A stretch of 64,000 bases of DNA from Dolosigranulum savutiense (GCF_039830095.1 NZ_CP142435.1:1240001-1304000); one strand, 5' to 3'. Counted from the first letter of the stretch, positions 46,378 through 56,469 are shown. The notes: generated by a model from the letters alone, not told the origin. Numbers and translations: made by a program.

Positions 46378-46905
46378 TTAACAGTTGGCTTCTTGTAAAG
46401 TATTTCGATGTGCCGGAAGGTGTTCATTATTTTTGTTAACGGCATAGTGTTCAATAATGACAGCCAATATACAACATAGCGGTGCATGATGGGCTTTTTC
46501 AATGGAGAGTAAGGAACATTCCCCCGCGGACGTGAGTGCTTTATCTACCGTCATAATAAGTTGAGAACCACACGTAACCGTGTAATGTTGGGTTTTAAAA
46601 TCACCGGAAGCAATCCAATTAAATTTTTTGACTATATAATAAGGAGTGCCGATACCCAAAAAACCGGGATATTTTTTGATTTTTTCCGCTGGTTGTTGAT
46701 TAATCGTTAGCTGAAAGGTGGGAAAGAATGATAAGGTCTGTTGAGTGATTCGAATCAGACAGCGCCCTGTTACAGTATACAGTGAGAGTGTGTCATTGAG
46801 TTGGCCCCAACGTCCGATGATTAAGAAAACATCCTGGTTTTGCTCATTTTTAACCAGCATTTGGTTTTGGATTGATTGGTCATCGGAGATCATATAGAGT
46901 TCCAT
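46378..46905 (-). CDS. LURP-one/YxjI-like hypothetical protein
   Basis: About 175 residues, mostly alternating beta strands, with FFPTFQLTINQQPAEKIKKY and VTCGSQLIMTVDKAL following the pattern of the YxjI/LURP-one family (tubby-like C-terminal fold). Function unknown; the related tubby fold binds phospholipids. No signal peptide. ATG at 46905 has AAGGAG 10 nt upstream; GTG at 46914 is too close to it. Single gene with its own promoter. Confidence 0.65.
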   Translation of the reverse strand: MELYMISDDQSIQNQMLVKNEQNQDVFLIIGRWGQLNDTLSLYTVTGRCLIRITQQTLSFFPTFQLTINQQPAEKIKKYPGFLGIGTPYYIVKKFNWIASGDFKTQHYTVTCGSQLIMTVDKALTSAGECSLLSIEKAHHAPLCCILAVIIEHYAVNKNNEHLPAHRNTLQEANC

Positions 46906-46937
46906 AGTCTTCACTCTCCTTCGTTAGCGTTATCTTT

Positions 46938-46966
46938 ATTATAGCATGATTTCTTAGTAGAGAAAA
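46938..46966 (-). promoter_or_regulatory. Promoter of the LURP-like gene
   Basis: On the minus strand TTTTCT, 17-bp spacer, extended -10 TGC-TATAAT. Confidence 0.7.
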
Positions 46967-46979
46967 TATCCCATCCATA

Positions 46980-47015
46980 TAACAAAGCAGTGCTCCCATA
47001 CTTGGAGTCACTGCT
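46980..47015 (-). terminator. Terminator after pdxK
   Basis: Minus strand: AGCAGTG-A-CTCC/GGAG-CACTGCT with a 7-nt loop and TTTGTT tail. Confidence 0.78.
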
Positions 47016-47033
47016 TGGTTTTAAATATAAGAT

Positions 47034-47852
47034 TTATTCAGCTTTTAATCGCTTGGCACTGTGGAAGACAGGTGCAACATGTCGATTATATTTAAAGCCA
47101 TATTGAATACCGGCATGGGTGAAGTCTTTTGCTTTAATGACGGCTTCTTTTGGACTTAAACCGTTCGCTAAGCCAGCTGTTACAGCTGCAGCAAAAGTAC
47201 ATCCTGCTCCGTGGTTGGAGGCCTCTTTAATTTTTTCAGCTTCAAGTATAATGAATTCCTGGCCATCATAGAAGATATCAATGGCTACTTCATCAGTAAT
47301 CCCTCGACCACCTTTGATAACAACGGTTTGAGCGCCTAAGTCGACAATGCGCTTAGCTGCTTCTTTCATCTCATCCACTGTTGTTGGTTCAGGCATATCA
47401 GCTAGCTGTCCTGCTTCGAATAAGTTCGGTGTTACTACAGTAGCTAGTGGTGTGAGGCGATCGCGCAGTCCTTTTGCTAATTCAGGATTTAAGACTTCAT
47501 CGTCCCCTTTGCACACCATGACCGGATCTAAGACAAAATTCGTCAGTTGGTGCTTTTTAATATAAGATTCAATAAGTTCGATTTGTTCGAATGTCGGCAA
47601 CATGCCTGTTTTGAAAGCATCGATTCCTTTATCAACTGATAGTGCTGTCTCTAGCTGTTCTTGGACAACATTGACATCAATCGGTGATACGGAGTGTTTC
47701 CAAGTGTCCGGATCCATCGACGCAACGACGGTTAATGTGGCAATACCGAATGTTCCATATTCAGCGAAGGTCTTTAAATCAGCCCCAATTCCAGCCCCTC
47801 CACTGGCATCATTACCGGCAATAGTTAACGCTACATTAGGCGTATTTTCCAT
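47034..47852 (-). CDS. Pyridoxal / hydroxymethylpyrimidine kinase (ThiD/PdxK family)
   Basis: 272-residue ribokinase-like kinase. TIAGNDASGGAGIGADLKTF at the N-terminus and the anion-hole motif NHGAGCTFAAA near the end are characteristic of the ThiD family; Gram-positive members phosphorylate pyridoxal and/or HMP. With no thi genes nearby, a vitamin B6 salvage role (PdxK) is more likely. ATG 47852 follows AAGGAGG. Promoter TTGAAT-17-TATACT lies directly upstream. Confidence 0.88.
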   Translation of the reverse strand: MENTPNVALTIAGNDASGGAGIGADLKTFAEYGTFGIATLTVVASMDPDTWKHSVSPIDVNVVQEQLETALSVDKGIDAFKTGMLPTFEQIELIESYIKKHQLTNFVLDPVMVCKGDDEVLNPELAKGLRDRLTPLATVVTPNLFEAGQLADMPEPTTVDEMKEAAKRIVDLGAQTVVIKGGRGITDEVAIDIFYDGQEFIILEAEKIKEASNHGAGCTFAAAVTAGLANGLSPKEAVIKAKDFTHAGIQYGFKYNRHVAPVFHSAKRLKAE

Positions 47853-47880
47853 AATTATTCCTCCTTCATAAGTTAATATT

Positions 47881-47909
47881 AGTATATAGTGCTTACATTG
47901 ATAATTCAA
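47881..47909 (-). promoter_or_regulatory. pdxK promoter
   Basis: Minus strand TTGAAT (47909-47904), 17-bp spacer, TATACT (47886-47881). Confidence 0.7.
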
Positions 47910-48120
47910 CTAATGTTCTTGTAATCTCTAATCGATCCATATCATTGTAATATTATTCACAAATACAATATTGAATATAAAGTGGTCGCATGAATGATTA
48001 TACGTATTGCCGGAAACGGTGTCTTAGCGGACTTGTGAAAAGTTAGTAATATAATAAAATTTTATTTATACATTGTTGTATCTTTAAATCTTGTGTAAAT
48101 TAGAGAGAGTCTGCTGAAGA

Positions 48121-48129
48121 TGCTATAAT
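48121..48129 (+). promoter_or_regulatory. Extended -10 promoter of the amidase surface protein gene
   Basis: TGC-TATAAT, 40 bp before the ATG. The -35 is weak. It does not share the TTGCAT-16 layout of the other two surface protein promoters. Confidence 0.55.
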
Positions 48130-48168
48130 ATGAGAAGTAAAGAGCCAATAAATATAAGGAGGACTTTT

Positions 48169-51100
48169 ATGAAAGAGCAATCACGAATGTATGGATTAAA
48201 GAAACGAATTATATTAAGTGTATCGGCAGCGACTTTATCAGCAGCTGGATTATTGTTGAATGACGGAGCGGTGCAAGCAGCGGAAGAGCCAAGTGGAGAG
48301 CCCACTGTCGAAGCAGTAGTGAACCAGTCGGAAGAAAGTCATGTTGCGGGAGCTGATTTTTCTGCAGTAGACGAAACAGGTGCTGATAGTGAGGAAACTC
48401 CTGACTATGCTCCGATCGAAGAGACAGAATCAGTCAGATCGTTAGCCGCTGAATTGCGAGAACATGATGCAATTGTTGCTGAAGCGGCTAAGATAGCCCA
48501 AGAAGAAAGACCCGTCGTTGCAGAAAAAGAGGAAGCAGTTTCAGAAGAGGTTCCAGTAGATGAATCAGCAGAAGTTATTGCAGCGAATAACGTCGAAAAC
48601 ACTGCGGAGAATACTTCAAAAACAACACCAGATATTGAAACTGTAGCTGGAGTAAATTCTGAGGTGGAAAATGAAGCAGAAGTTGAGCCAGAAACAGCAA
48701 TCAAAGCTGAATCAGGCACCCATAACGAGAAACCTTTCCAATTAACAAAAGAAATTTATCGTCAAGCAGGTGCGCGGGAGATGTCACGCTGGGTTCGTGA
48801 GGGCAAAACTACCCCAGAAGAATTAGTAAATATGGCGTATCAGATTATTGAAGAGACTGATCCGCAACTTAATAATATCATCGCATTGACAAAAGAAGAT
48901 GCTCTCAAAAAAGCGCGTGAATTAAAAGATACCGGTCAACCATTCTATGGTGTACCGATGTTATTTAAAGGACTAGGACATGCATTAGAAGGTACGCCAA
49001 ATTCGAATGGCTTAGTGAGTCAAAAAGATAATTTAGCGAAGCGTGATGCTCGTCGTGCCCAATTAATGCAAGAAGCGGGCTTTATCGGTATTGGAACAAC
49101 AACTTTCCCACAATGGGGATTAATTAATGTCACAAATTCAGATTTATATGGTAATACACGTAATCCATGGAATCCCGCCCATAACCCAGGAGGCTCTTCT
49201 GGGGGATCTGCAGCTGGTGTCGCAGCTGGCCAAGTTCCAGTAGCATCATCTAGCGACGCAGGTGGTTCTACACGAATTCCAGCCTCATGGAGTGGTTTAA
49301 TCGGAATGCATCCATCGCGTAACACGATGAAATGGGATGGTAACAGTGAAAATAATCAAACTAGTCACTTTGCCTTAATGAAAAATATGGAGGATTTAGC
49401 CGCTTTTTACGAATTTGCTTTAAAAAATGATATTGAGTTAGAAGATGTGTCATTAGAACGTGACAAACCGACAATTGCGTACACAACCAAAACACCAGCA
49501 GGAACACCAATTAGTCAGGATGCAGTGAGAGCCGTTCAATCTGCTGTGAAGTTTTTAGAAGAACATGGTTTTACGACGGAAGAGGTTGATTATCCAGTTG
49601 ATGGGAAAAAATTAATGGAGCAATACTATACGATTGCTGGTAGTAGTTTTGGTAGCTCGCGTATGAAGAGAGATCAAGTAGAATTGCTTACTTGGGGATT
49701 AAATCAGTTGGGATTAACACTAGATCGAGATGATAAAAAAGCAGCTTGGGAACATGCTCACGCAATTGCTGAGCAAATGACAGAATTTCATAAAAAGTAT
49801 CCAATCTTCTTGACACCAACAAATGCTTGGCCTGCTCCAGAAGCAGACTATCATCATATTCCAGATGAATTAAAACCTCTTATGGAAGATATGAGTAGTT
49901 TAAGTAAAGAAGAACGCTTAAAACTTATTTATGATCAGTGGCTACCAGCTTGGGAAAAAACACCGTATACCCAATTATCTAATTTAACAGGCAAACCTTC
50001 TATTAGCTTACCTACTTATGTAACAGAAGATCGTTTACCTATGGGAGTCATGTTCCACACTGAGCGAAACATGGATAAATTCTTATTACAATTAGGTGAA
50101 CTATTTGAACAGGGTGGTCAATTTATGATGAATAGTGACTACTCCACAAATAATTATAAATTACCTTATCATACGGATGCACTTGATGAAATTGAGAAAT
50201 TAGGACTTCTCTCAACAGAAGAGAAACTCGGCTTTAATGATCAAATTTTACAAACTACTTCTAGAGAAGCTGCTGATAAAATTGTAAAAGATGCTAAAAC
50301 GATGAATAAAACTTACTATCGTCAATCTTCTGCTAGTCACCTAACACGGCTTGTTAGAGCAAATAAGGTAACACCAAGACACTTGATTGATTTAGCCTAT
50401 GAAATTATTGAAGAAACAAATGGTAAGTTAAATAATGTTATTGCCCTAATTTCTAAAGAGGACGCATACAAAAAGGCGGATAAACTGAAAGATACGGGTC
50501 AGCCATTCTTTGGTATTCCAATTTTAGCGAAAGGTATCAATCATGTGTTTAAAGGAGTTCCTAACTCGTTAGGGTATAAATCCCGAAAAGATTATATCCA
50601 ACCATTAAATGCAACACAAATTGGTCGTTTAGAGCGAGCAGGCTATATTGCAATCGGTGTAACAACTTATCCACAAGGTAGTTTAAATCATGTGACACAT
50701 TCAGGATTGTATGGTGTAACACGTAATCCATGGAATACAGCACATAATCCAGGAGGCTCCTCAGGGGGATCAGCAGTGGCTGTTGCTTCAGGGCAAGTTC
50801 CTGTTGCTACAACTGTTGATGGAGGAGGTTCTACGCGAGTTCCTGCATCGTGGACAGGTGTTATTGGGATGCACCCAAGTGTGGGACAACTTAAGTGGGA
50901 TCGCAAGAAAGGGATCAGAAGCGACTTCGTAATGACGAAAGATATGGAAGATCTCATAAAAACTTATGAATTCCTATTAAAAAATGATATCGAAGAAAAT
51001 GACATATCATTGGAACGGGATAAGCCAACGATCGCTTATACCACACAATCACCTTTAGGAGGAGAAATTAGTTTAGATGCTAAGCGAGCAGTAGAAGATG

Positions 51101-53217
51101 CTGTAGCTTTCTTAAATGAATTAGGGTACAACACTAAGGAAGTAGATTACCCAGTCAGTGGAGAAGAGACAATAAAAACATTTATCACATACCTGGTGAC
51201 AGCAGCTCCAAAATCAGATAAATATGATCAGAATGAATATGATCCACTAATGTGGGCGCTAGCTCAAACAAGAGATACTCTAACATCAGAAGATATCCAG
51301 AAAGCTAATGAAACACGACAAAAAATTAGTAATGCTATGACAAAGTTTCATAAACAATACCCATTATTCCTAACGCCGACTAATGCATGGCCAGCACCTG
51401 AAGCAGACTATGTAGCGGCTTCAGAAGAATTACAACGACAGATGAAAGATATGAGCGAACTGAGTTCAGAGGAAAAGTTAGATTTACTTTACCAACAATG
51501 GTTACCTGGTCGAGAAAAGTCACCTTATGCTGTGCTTTCAAACCTAGCTGGCTCTCCTGCGATTACATTACCAACGGATATAACCAATGATCGGTTGCCG
51601 ATGGGAATTATGTTCCAAGCAGCGTATGGTAATGATAAATACTTACTAGAGATGGGTAAACTATTTGAGGAACATCAGAAGTTCATGATGAATAGTGATT
51701 ACTCTACAAATAATTATATCCTACCTGAAGAACGTCCAGCTAAACTAATTGTCTATGTTGATGGGGAAAAAGTAGTTGAAACAAAGCGCAAATTTAAAGA
51801 TATTACTGAAATTGAATCTTCAGCTGAACTAGCACCATATAAAGATGTTACTAAATATCGTGTGCGTCCAGATGTAAATCTTAATTTAGAAGAGATAGAA
51901 AATGGAGTGTACACGTATAATTATGGAACAACTTCCACCACAGAGAATCTCAATACAGTTGATGTTCCATTTGAGATAATTGAAGAAGAGAATCCAAATT
52001 TACTAGTAGGAGAAAGACGAACAAAAGTTGCAGGTATTGTGGGTAAAAAAGAAATCAAGACAGTCGTTATTACCTTCCAAGGTGAAGAGTTAGACCGTAA
52101 AATAACAGAAACGGTAGTTCAAGAGAAAGTTGATCAAGTTGTAGAAATCGGAACAAAAGCAGCTAAATTAACACCTGCCACTTCAGAGAAATCAGAAGAA
52201 TCTAAGAACGTTATTAAAGACTACTTCAAACTTATCGCTGACTTCGATGGGGAACAAGTTGTCTATGACCGCAAAGATTCTGATGTTTGGACCTCAGCGG
52301 AACACGCTCGCGAAGTGTATGATCAATACTTGCCAGAAGTTCTTGAGCGTGACGATAAGGAATATCAACGTGTAGATGTCACTTTTGTAGCATCGGAAAA
52401 AGAAGCAATTCTGACCTATGTATTTAAATTAAAAGCAAATCAAACAGAAGTCCCTACACCACCAGCTATTGAAGAAAGTGGATCAGGTCAAGCGGAAGAA
52501 CAGCCAGAACAACCTAAGCAACCAGAAATAGATGACAATCAATCAACTGGGGAAATTCCTGATACAACTGATGAAGATAATAAATTACCTGATGATTCGA
52601 AGATAGAGACAGGAAAAGGTGAAAGTCTCATTCGTCCGGATCAACCAGCATTTGAAGGTGGAGTGAATCATCATAAAGCAGCCACTCATGAAAAACCGGT
52701 ATTTCCACACCATCAACTACAAGCATTACTTCAAGTTGAAAAAAATAACGCAATAACATTTATTGCGACACTGCCAAGTTTAAATGAAGCCATTATAGCT
52801 AATTATCGAATAGCTATACAACAGGCAGAAAATGTGCCGGCTATTGAAACAATTATTCGCCAAGCAGTTGCGTTAAATGAAGAACTTGCGAGTGACGCTA
52901 TAATGAAAGGTAAAATTGATCAAACAGGAGAAAGTACGTCACAGGTTGTGGAAGAAGAATCTGATAAAAGAGTTGATCAATTAACTCAACCGAAAGAGTC
53001 AGCAAAAGAAAAGCAATTAGCGGAAGACATTGTTGAACGAACTCAACCGACAACTGATGATCTATCAGCTGTCAGCCAAGCAAATCAAGATAGACAACAA
53101 GAAAAACAAGGTGAGCGATTACCAGATACTGCTACTGTTTCATGGGTTCTTGGTCTTGTCGGAGCAAGCTCATTGCTAGCTGGAGCTGGCGTAAAGAAGT
53201 TTAAGAAAGACGAATAA
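48169..53217 (+). CDS. Giant LPxTG-anchored protein with two tandem amidase-signature domains and a G5 domain
   Basis: 1682 residues. Non-YSIRK signal (KKRIILSVSAATLSAAGLLL; cleavage near VQA-AEE), acidic spacer, amidase-signature domain 1 (~189-690) and domain 2 (~700-1185). Each keeps the Ser-cisSer-Lys triad: K267/S343/S367 and K788/S864/S888, in contexts NPGGSSGGSA and GGGSTRVPASW. Next come a small beta domain, a G5 domain (~1264-1331; VVITFQGEELDRKITETVV), a further domain with YVFKLKAN, P/Q-rich and GA-like helical parts, and the LPDTA signal (1651-1655). AS-family enzymes hydrolyse amides; the extracellular substrate is unknown. ATG 48169 follows AAGGAGG; an in-frame ATG at 48130 overlaps the promoter. 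Confidence 0.88.
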   Translation: MKEQSRMYGLKKRIILSVSAATLSAAGLLLNDGAVQAAEEPSGEPTVEAVVNQSEESHVAGADFSAVDETGADSEETPDYAPIEETESVRSLAAELREHDAIVAEAAKIAQEERPVVAEKEEAVSEEVPVDESAEVIAANNVENTAENTSKTTPDIETVAGVNSEVENEAEVEPETAIKAESGTHNEKPFQLTKEIYRQAGAREMSRWVREGKTTPEELVNMAYQIIEETDPQLNNIIALTKEDALKKARELKDTGQPFYGVPMLFKGLGHALEGTPNSNGLVSQKDNLAKRDARRAQLMQEAGFIGIGTTTFPQWGLINVTNSDLYGNTRNPWNPAHNPGGSSGGSAAGVAAGQVPVASSSDAGGSTRIPASWSGLIGMHPSRNTMKWDGNSENNQTSHFALMKNMEDLAAFYEFALKNDIELEDVSLERDKPTIAYTTKTPAGTPISQDAVRAVQSAVKFLEEHGFTTEEVDYPVDGKKLMEQYYTIAGSSFGSSRMKRDQVELLTWGLNQLGLTLDRDDKKAAWEHAHAIAEQMTEFHKKYPIFLTPTNAWPAPEADYHHIPDELKPLMEDMSSLSKEERLKLIYDQWLPAWEKTPYTQLSNLTGKPSISLPTYVTEDRLPMGVMFHTERNMDKFLLQLGELFEQGGQFMMNSDYSTNNYKLPYHTDALDEIEKLGLLSTEEKLGFNDQILQTTSREAADKIVKDAKTMNKTYYRQSSASHLTRLVRANKVTPRHLIDLAYEIIEETNGKLNNVIALISKEDAYKKADKLKDTGQPFFGIPILAKGINHVFKGVPNSLGYKSRKDYIQPLNATQIGRLERAGYIAIGVTTYPQGSLNHVTHSGLYGVTRNPWNTAHNPGGSSGGSAVAVASGQVPVATTVDGGGSTRVPASWTGVIGMHPSVGQLKWDRKKGIRSDFVMTKDMEDLIKTYEFLLKNDIEENDISLERDKPTIAYTTQSPLGGEISLDAKRAVEDAVAFLNELGYNTKEVDYPVSGEETIKTFITYLVTAAPKSDKYDQNEYDPLMWALAQTRDTLTSEDIQKANETRQKISNAMTKFHKQYPLFLTPTNAWPAPEADYVAASEELQRQMKDMSELSSEEKLDLLYQQWLPGREKSPYAVLSNLAGSPAITLPTDITNDRLPMGIMFQAAYGNDKYLLEMGKLFEEHQKFMMNSDYSTNNYILPEERPAKLIVYVDGEKVVETKRKFKDITEIESSAELAPYKDVTKYRVRPDVNLNLEEIENGVYTYNYGTTSTTENLNTVDVPFEIIEEENPNLLVGERRTKVAGIVGKKEIKTVVITFQGEELDRKITETVVQEKVDQVVEIGTKAAKLTPATSEKSEESKNVIKDYFKLIADFDGEQVVYDRKDSDVWTSAEHAREVYDQYLPEVLERDDKEYQRVDVTFVASEKEAILTYVFKLKANQTEVPTPPAIEESGSGQAEEQPEQPKQPEIDDNQSTGEIPDTTDEDNKLPDDSKIETGKGESLIRPDQPAFEGGVNHHKAATHEKPVFPHHQLQALLQVEKNNAITFIATLPSLNEAIIANYRIAIQQAENVPAIETIIRQAVALNEELASDAIMKGKIDQTGESTSQVVEEESDKRVDQLTQPKESAKEKQLAEDIVERTQPTTDDLSAVSQANQDRQQEKQGERLPDTATVSWVLGLVGASSLLAGAGVKKFKKDE
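48733..51720 (+). repeat. Tandem duplication of the amidase-coding region
   Basis: Two ~1.5-kb copies (48733-50160 and about 50263-51720) encode homologous domains with shared blocks such as DPQLNNIIAL/NGKLNNVIAL and FMMNSDYSTNNY. The DNA has diverged, so the duplication is not recent. Confidence 0.85.
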
Positions 53218-53230
53218 TTAAATCATAGTT

Positions 53231-53268
53231 CTACCAAGAAAGAGGCGCAAGCCTCTTTTTTCTTGTAG
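53231..53268 (+). terminator. Terminator after the amidase surface protein gene
   Basis: AGAGGC/GCCTCT with GCAA tetraloop, extended by AAGAA/TTCTT and CTAC/GTAG; T6 follows the GC core. Confidence 0.88.
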
Positions 53269-53388
53269 AAAATTGATGATGTGTGGTCTGTTAGAGAGTA
53301 ACTGTATTGACAGAGAGTTTCGATGAAAGGTCTTTTTTACAATCTTAATAAATTTGACAGTTATTGGTCTTCCTTTCGCAAGTAGTTG

Positions 53389-53397
53389 TGTTAAAAT
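53389..53397 (+). promoter_or_regulatory. Extended -10 promoter of murB
   Basis: TGT-TAAAAT, about 100 bp before murB. A TTGACA at 53354 is too far upstream to pair with it. Confidence 0.4.
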
Positions 53398-53499
53398 AGG
53401 GATTGGAGGAGCTGTCTGAGTAGAATAGAGATAGTTTCTGTGATAAGGATTGCTTATAGTTATGGCAATAGAGAAAATATTAAATAAAGGATTTTTAAA

Positions 53500-54408
53500 A
53501 TGGATTTAAGTGTATTGAAAGAAGTATTTCCGGCATCGGATATAAAATTAAATGAACCATTGTCAAATTATAGCTATACGAAGACAGGGGGACAGGCAGA
53601 TGCCTTAGTTTTTCCACAGAGTGTAGAGGAAACGCAAGCATTAGTTACCTATATCAAGGAGCAAGATTGGCCGCTGACGGTGCTAGGGAATGCCAGTAAC
53701 TTGATTATCCGTGATGGGGGTATTCGTGGGGTGACACTGATGATGACTTCGATGAAAGAGGTGCGCATCGATGGTGATACATTGACGGCGCAGAGTGGAG
53801 CCCGCTTAATTGATGTGTGTCAAGTTGCATTGAGTGAGCATTTGACAGGACTTGAGTTTGCCTGTGGGATTCCGGGAAGTATCGGCGGAGCAGTGTATAT
53901 GAATGCGGGAGCTTACGGTGGGGAAGTGAAGGATGTTATTGCGTCCGTTACGATGTTGACCGCTGATGGTGAGATTGTAGAGCGGAGCAATGAAGAGATG
54001 GACTTCGCTTACCGACATAGTTATGTGCAATCATCTGATGATATGGTCTTGGAAGTTGTGTTCCAGCTCGAAAAGGGAGAATACCCATTAATTGAAGCAA
54101 AAATGATGGAACTGACAGAATTGCGTGAAGCGAAACAACCACTAGATTTACCATCATGTGGTTCAGTCTTTAAGCGTCCTGAAGGGTATTATACCGGGAA
54201 ATTGATCCAAGATGCGGGATTGCAAGGTGTGACAATCGGAGGAGCACAAGTGTCGGAGAAGCATGCTGGATTTATTGTGAATATCGGTGGCGGGACTGCA
54301 ACAGATTATATGCAATTAATCGAACATATTCAAGAACAAATTTGGAAAATTTATAAAGTGAAATTGGAACGTGAAGTGCGCATTATTGGTGATGATACGC
54401 TTGATTAA
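53500..54408 (+). CDS. murB: UDP-N-acetylenolpyruvoylglucosamine reductase
   Basis: Reduces the MurA product to UDP-MurNAc with NADPH and FAD. 302 residues, type II (Staphylococcus-like). FAD-binding GNASNLIIRDGGIRG and GIPGSIGGAVYMNAGAYGGE, the catalytic serine in SCGSVFKRP, and the C-terminal VEREVRIIG-like end are present. ATG follows AAAGGA. In related genera murB lies upstream of potA; here it is followed after 29 nt by rpiA. Confidence 0.95.
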   Translation: MDLSVLKEVFPASDIKLNEPLSNYSYTKTGGQADALVFPQSVEETQALVTYIKEQDWPLTVLGNASNLIIRDGGIRGVTLMMTSMKEVRIDGDTLTAQSGARLIDVCQVALSEHLTGLEFACGIPGSIGGAVYMNAGAYGGEVKDVIASVTMLTADGEIVERSNEEMDFAYRHSYVQSSDDMVLEVVFQLEKGEYPLIEAKMMELTELREAKQPLDLPSCGSVFKRPEGYYTGKLIQDAGLQGVTIGGAQVSEKHAGFIVNIGGGTATDYMQLIEHIQEQIWKIYKVKLEREVRIIGDDTLD

Positions 54409-54437
54409 GGAGACGCTAACGAAAGGATGACTCCGCT

Positions 54438-55112
54438 ATGAATCTGAAGCAACAAGTAGGTATTGAGGCTGCAAAATTAGTAAAGTCAGGGATGACAGTT
54501 GGCTTAGGAACGGGTTCAACCGTGGATTATTTAGTAGAAGAATTAGGTCGATTAGCCCGAGAAGAAGATCTAGACTTCGTGGCTACCTCAACATCAACAC
54601 GAACTCGTCAACAAGGTGAGAAGCTGGGATTAACCGTTGTCGATATCGATGATGCTCCTCCCATTGATTTGACAATTGATGGTGCTGATGAAGTAGATCC
54701 TCACTTTAATGGGATTAAAGGGGGAGGAGCAGCTCATTTATTCGAGAAGATTGTCGCTATTAATTCGAAGCGGAATGTATGGATTGTGGATGAGTCCAAG
54801 CTGGTCGAACAGTTAGGTGCTTTTCCTTTACCAGTTGAAGTGGTGAAATTTGGAAGTCAGCGCTTATTTGATCATTTGAAGGCGTATGATTTACGGCCAA
54901 TATTTAGAAAAGATGAGTCAGGACAAAAATTGCTCACAGATGATGGGAATTATATTATTGATCTGCATCTGGAGCAGATTGAGAACCCAGCAGAGTTGGC
55001 GAGCTGGTTAAGTCGTCAAGTGGGTGTCGTTGAACATGGCTTATTTCTAGATATTGCAGATGCCGTGATCGTGGGTAGTAAGAGTGGACTGAAGGTGTTA
55101 GAGAAAAAATAA
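54438..55112 (+). CDS. rpiA: Ribose-5-phosphate isomerase A
   Basis: Interconverts ribose 5-phosphate and ribulose 5-phosphate in the pentose phosphate pathway, feeding PRPP and nucleotide synthesis. 224 residues. GLGTGSTVDYLV phosphate loop, DGADEVDP catalytic Asp, and KGGGAAHLFEKI are intact. ATG preceded by GAAAGGATGA. Ends before a terminator shared with kbl. Confidence 0.95.
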   Translation: MNLKQQVGIEAAKLVKSGMTVGLGTGSTVDYLVEELGRLAREEDLDFVATSTSTRTRQQGEKLGLTVVDIDDAPPIDLTIDGADEVDPHFNGIKGGGAAHLFEKIVAINSKRNVWIVDESKLVEQLGAFPLPVEVVKFGSQRLFDHLKAYDLRPIFRKDESGQKLLTDDGNYIIDLHLEQIENPAELASWLSRQVGVVEHGLFLDIADAVIVGSKSGLKVLEKK

Positions 55113-55120
55113 TAAAAAAT

Positions 55121-55162
55121 AAATTCCCAGCTGAATGCACTAAGGAGTTCAGCTGGGGATTT
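55121..55162. terminator. Bidirectional terminator between rpiA and kbl
   Basis: 15-bp stem AAATTCCCAGCTGAA/TTCAGCTGGGGATTT, one wobble, 12-nt loop, A-rich on the left and T-rich on the right. Confidence 0.85.
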
Positions 55163-55190
55163 AATAATGAGTGAATGATTGGTTTGGTTG

Positions 55191-56384
55191 TTAGTCAATT
55201 ATATGAAGTTCTTTACCGACTTTTTCGTAGACTGCGAGTGCTTCATCAAGCATATCTTTGGTATGCGCAGCAGTTGGCATGTTACGAACACGACCGGTTC
55301 CGCGTGGGACAGTTGGGAAGACGATTGATTTGGCATAGACGCCTTCTTCGTTGAGACGTTTTGAGAATTGTTGGGTTAGTTTTTCTTCACAGATGATACA
55401 TGGTGTGATGGGTGTTTCAGACTTCCCAATATTGAAGCCCAGCTCTTTTAGGCCTTTTTTCAAGTAGCGACCATTTTCCCATAGTTTGTCGTGGCGCTCG
55501 GTTGACGTCATGAGCTGGTCAATAGCTTCAATACAGGCAGCACAAGCTCCTGGTGTTAGTGATGTAGAGAATAGGAATGGACGGCCACGTACCTTCAACC
55601 AGTCAACTAATTCTTGGGTTCCAGCGACATAACCACCGACGACACCGATCGCTTTCGATAATGTGCCCATTTGTAAGTCAATTTTATCTTGGAGACCGAA
55701 GTGCTTGACTGTTCCCGCTCCTTCGCCCATTACCCCAGAACCATGCGCATCATCAACATACGTAATTAAGTCAAATTCCTCGGCGACCTCAATGACGCCA
55801 GGTAGGTTGGCTACATTTCCATCCATCGAGAAGACTCCATCTGTGATATACATAATTTTTTCGTATTGACCACTCTCAGTTGCTTCTTTTGCTTTTTGAC
55901 GCAAATCATCCATATCTTGGTGCTTGACACGAATAATTTTTGCCCCGGAGAGACGACACCCATCGATAATAGAGGCGTGGTTTAGCTCATCGGATAGAAT
56001 CGCGTCATTTTTACCGACAATAGCAGGAATCGCAGCCATATTGGAATTAAAGCCAGATTGAAGGGCAATGGCTGCTTCAGTCCCTTTGAATTCCGCAATT
56101 TTTTCTTCTAGTTCGCGGTGAATGGTCTGAGTTCCGTTAATGGTACGAACAGCTCCAGCTCCGACACCGTATGTTTCAGTTGCTTCGTTCGCGCGTGCAA
56201 TCAGTGCTTCATCGGTTGCGAAGCCCAGATAGTTATTGGACGATAAGTTAATTAATTCACGCCCATCAATTTGAATTTTTGCCCCATTTGGCCCTTGTAC
56301 TTCATCGATTTCATTGTACAAGCCATTATCTTTCAGTTCTTGTAAATTTTCTTCTAAAAATGTTTTTAATGTTTGACTGGTCAT
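55191..56384 (-). CDS. kbl: Glycine C-acetyltransferase (2-amino-3-ketobutyrate CoA ligase)
   Basis: PLP enzyme cleaving 2-amino-3-oxobutyrate with CoA to glycine and acetyl-CoA. 397 residues, alpha-oxoamine synthase family. [29 protein letters not shown] and the PLP lysine in GTLSKAIGV are conserved. The partner threonine dehydrogenase (tdh) usually next to kbl is absent from the window. ATG follows AAAGGAGG. The family includes close homologues such as BioF; length and N-terminus favour Kbl. Confidence 0.9.
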   Translation of the reverse strand: MTSQTLKTFLEENLQELKDNGLYNEIDEVQGPNGAKIQIDGRELINLSSNNYLGFATDEALIARANEATETYGVGAGAVRTINGTQTIHRELEEKIAEFKGTEAAIALQSGFNSNMAAIPAIVGKNDAILSDELNHASIIDGCRLSGAKIIRVKHQDMDDLRQKAKEATESGQYEKIMYITDGVFSMDGNVANLPGVIEVAEEFDLITYVDDAHGSGVMGEGAGTVKHFGLQDKIDLQMGTLSKAIGVVGGYVAGTQELVDWLKVRGRPFLFSTSLTPGACAACIEAIDQLMTSTERHDKLWENGRYLKKGLKELGFNIGKSETPITPCIICEEKLTQQFSKRLNEEGVYAKSIVFPTVPRGTGRVRNMPTAAHTKDMLDEALAVYEKVGKELHIID

Positions 56385-56442
56385 AAATAATCCTCCTTTG
56401 ATTATTTGTATGGATTAACATTTCACACGTGTAGTTTATCAC

Positions 56443-56469
56443 AAAAAAGCTCTATTTTCTAATAAGAGC
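56443..56469 (-). terminator. Weak terminator-like hairpin upstream of kbl
   Basis: Minus strand GCTCT-N11-AGAGC followed by TTTTTT. It lies upstream of kbl in its direction of transcription, so it could attenuate a kbl transcript from a distal promoter or stop antisense transcription. Confidence 0.35.
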
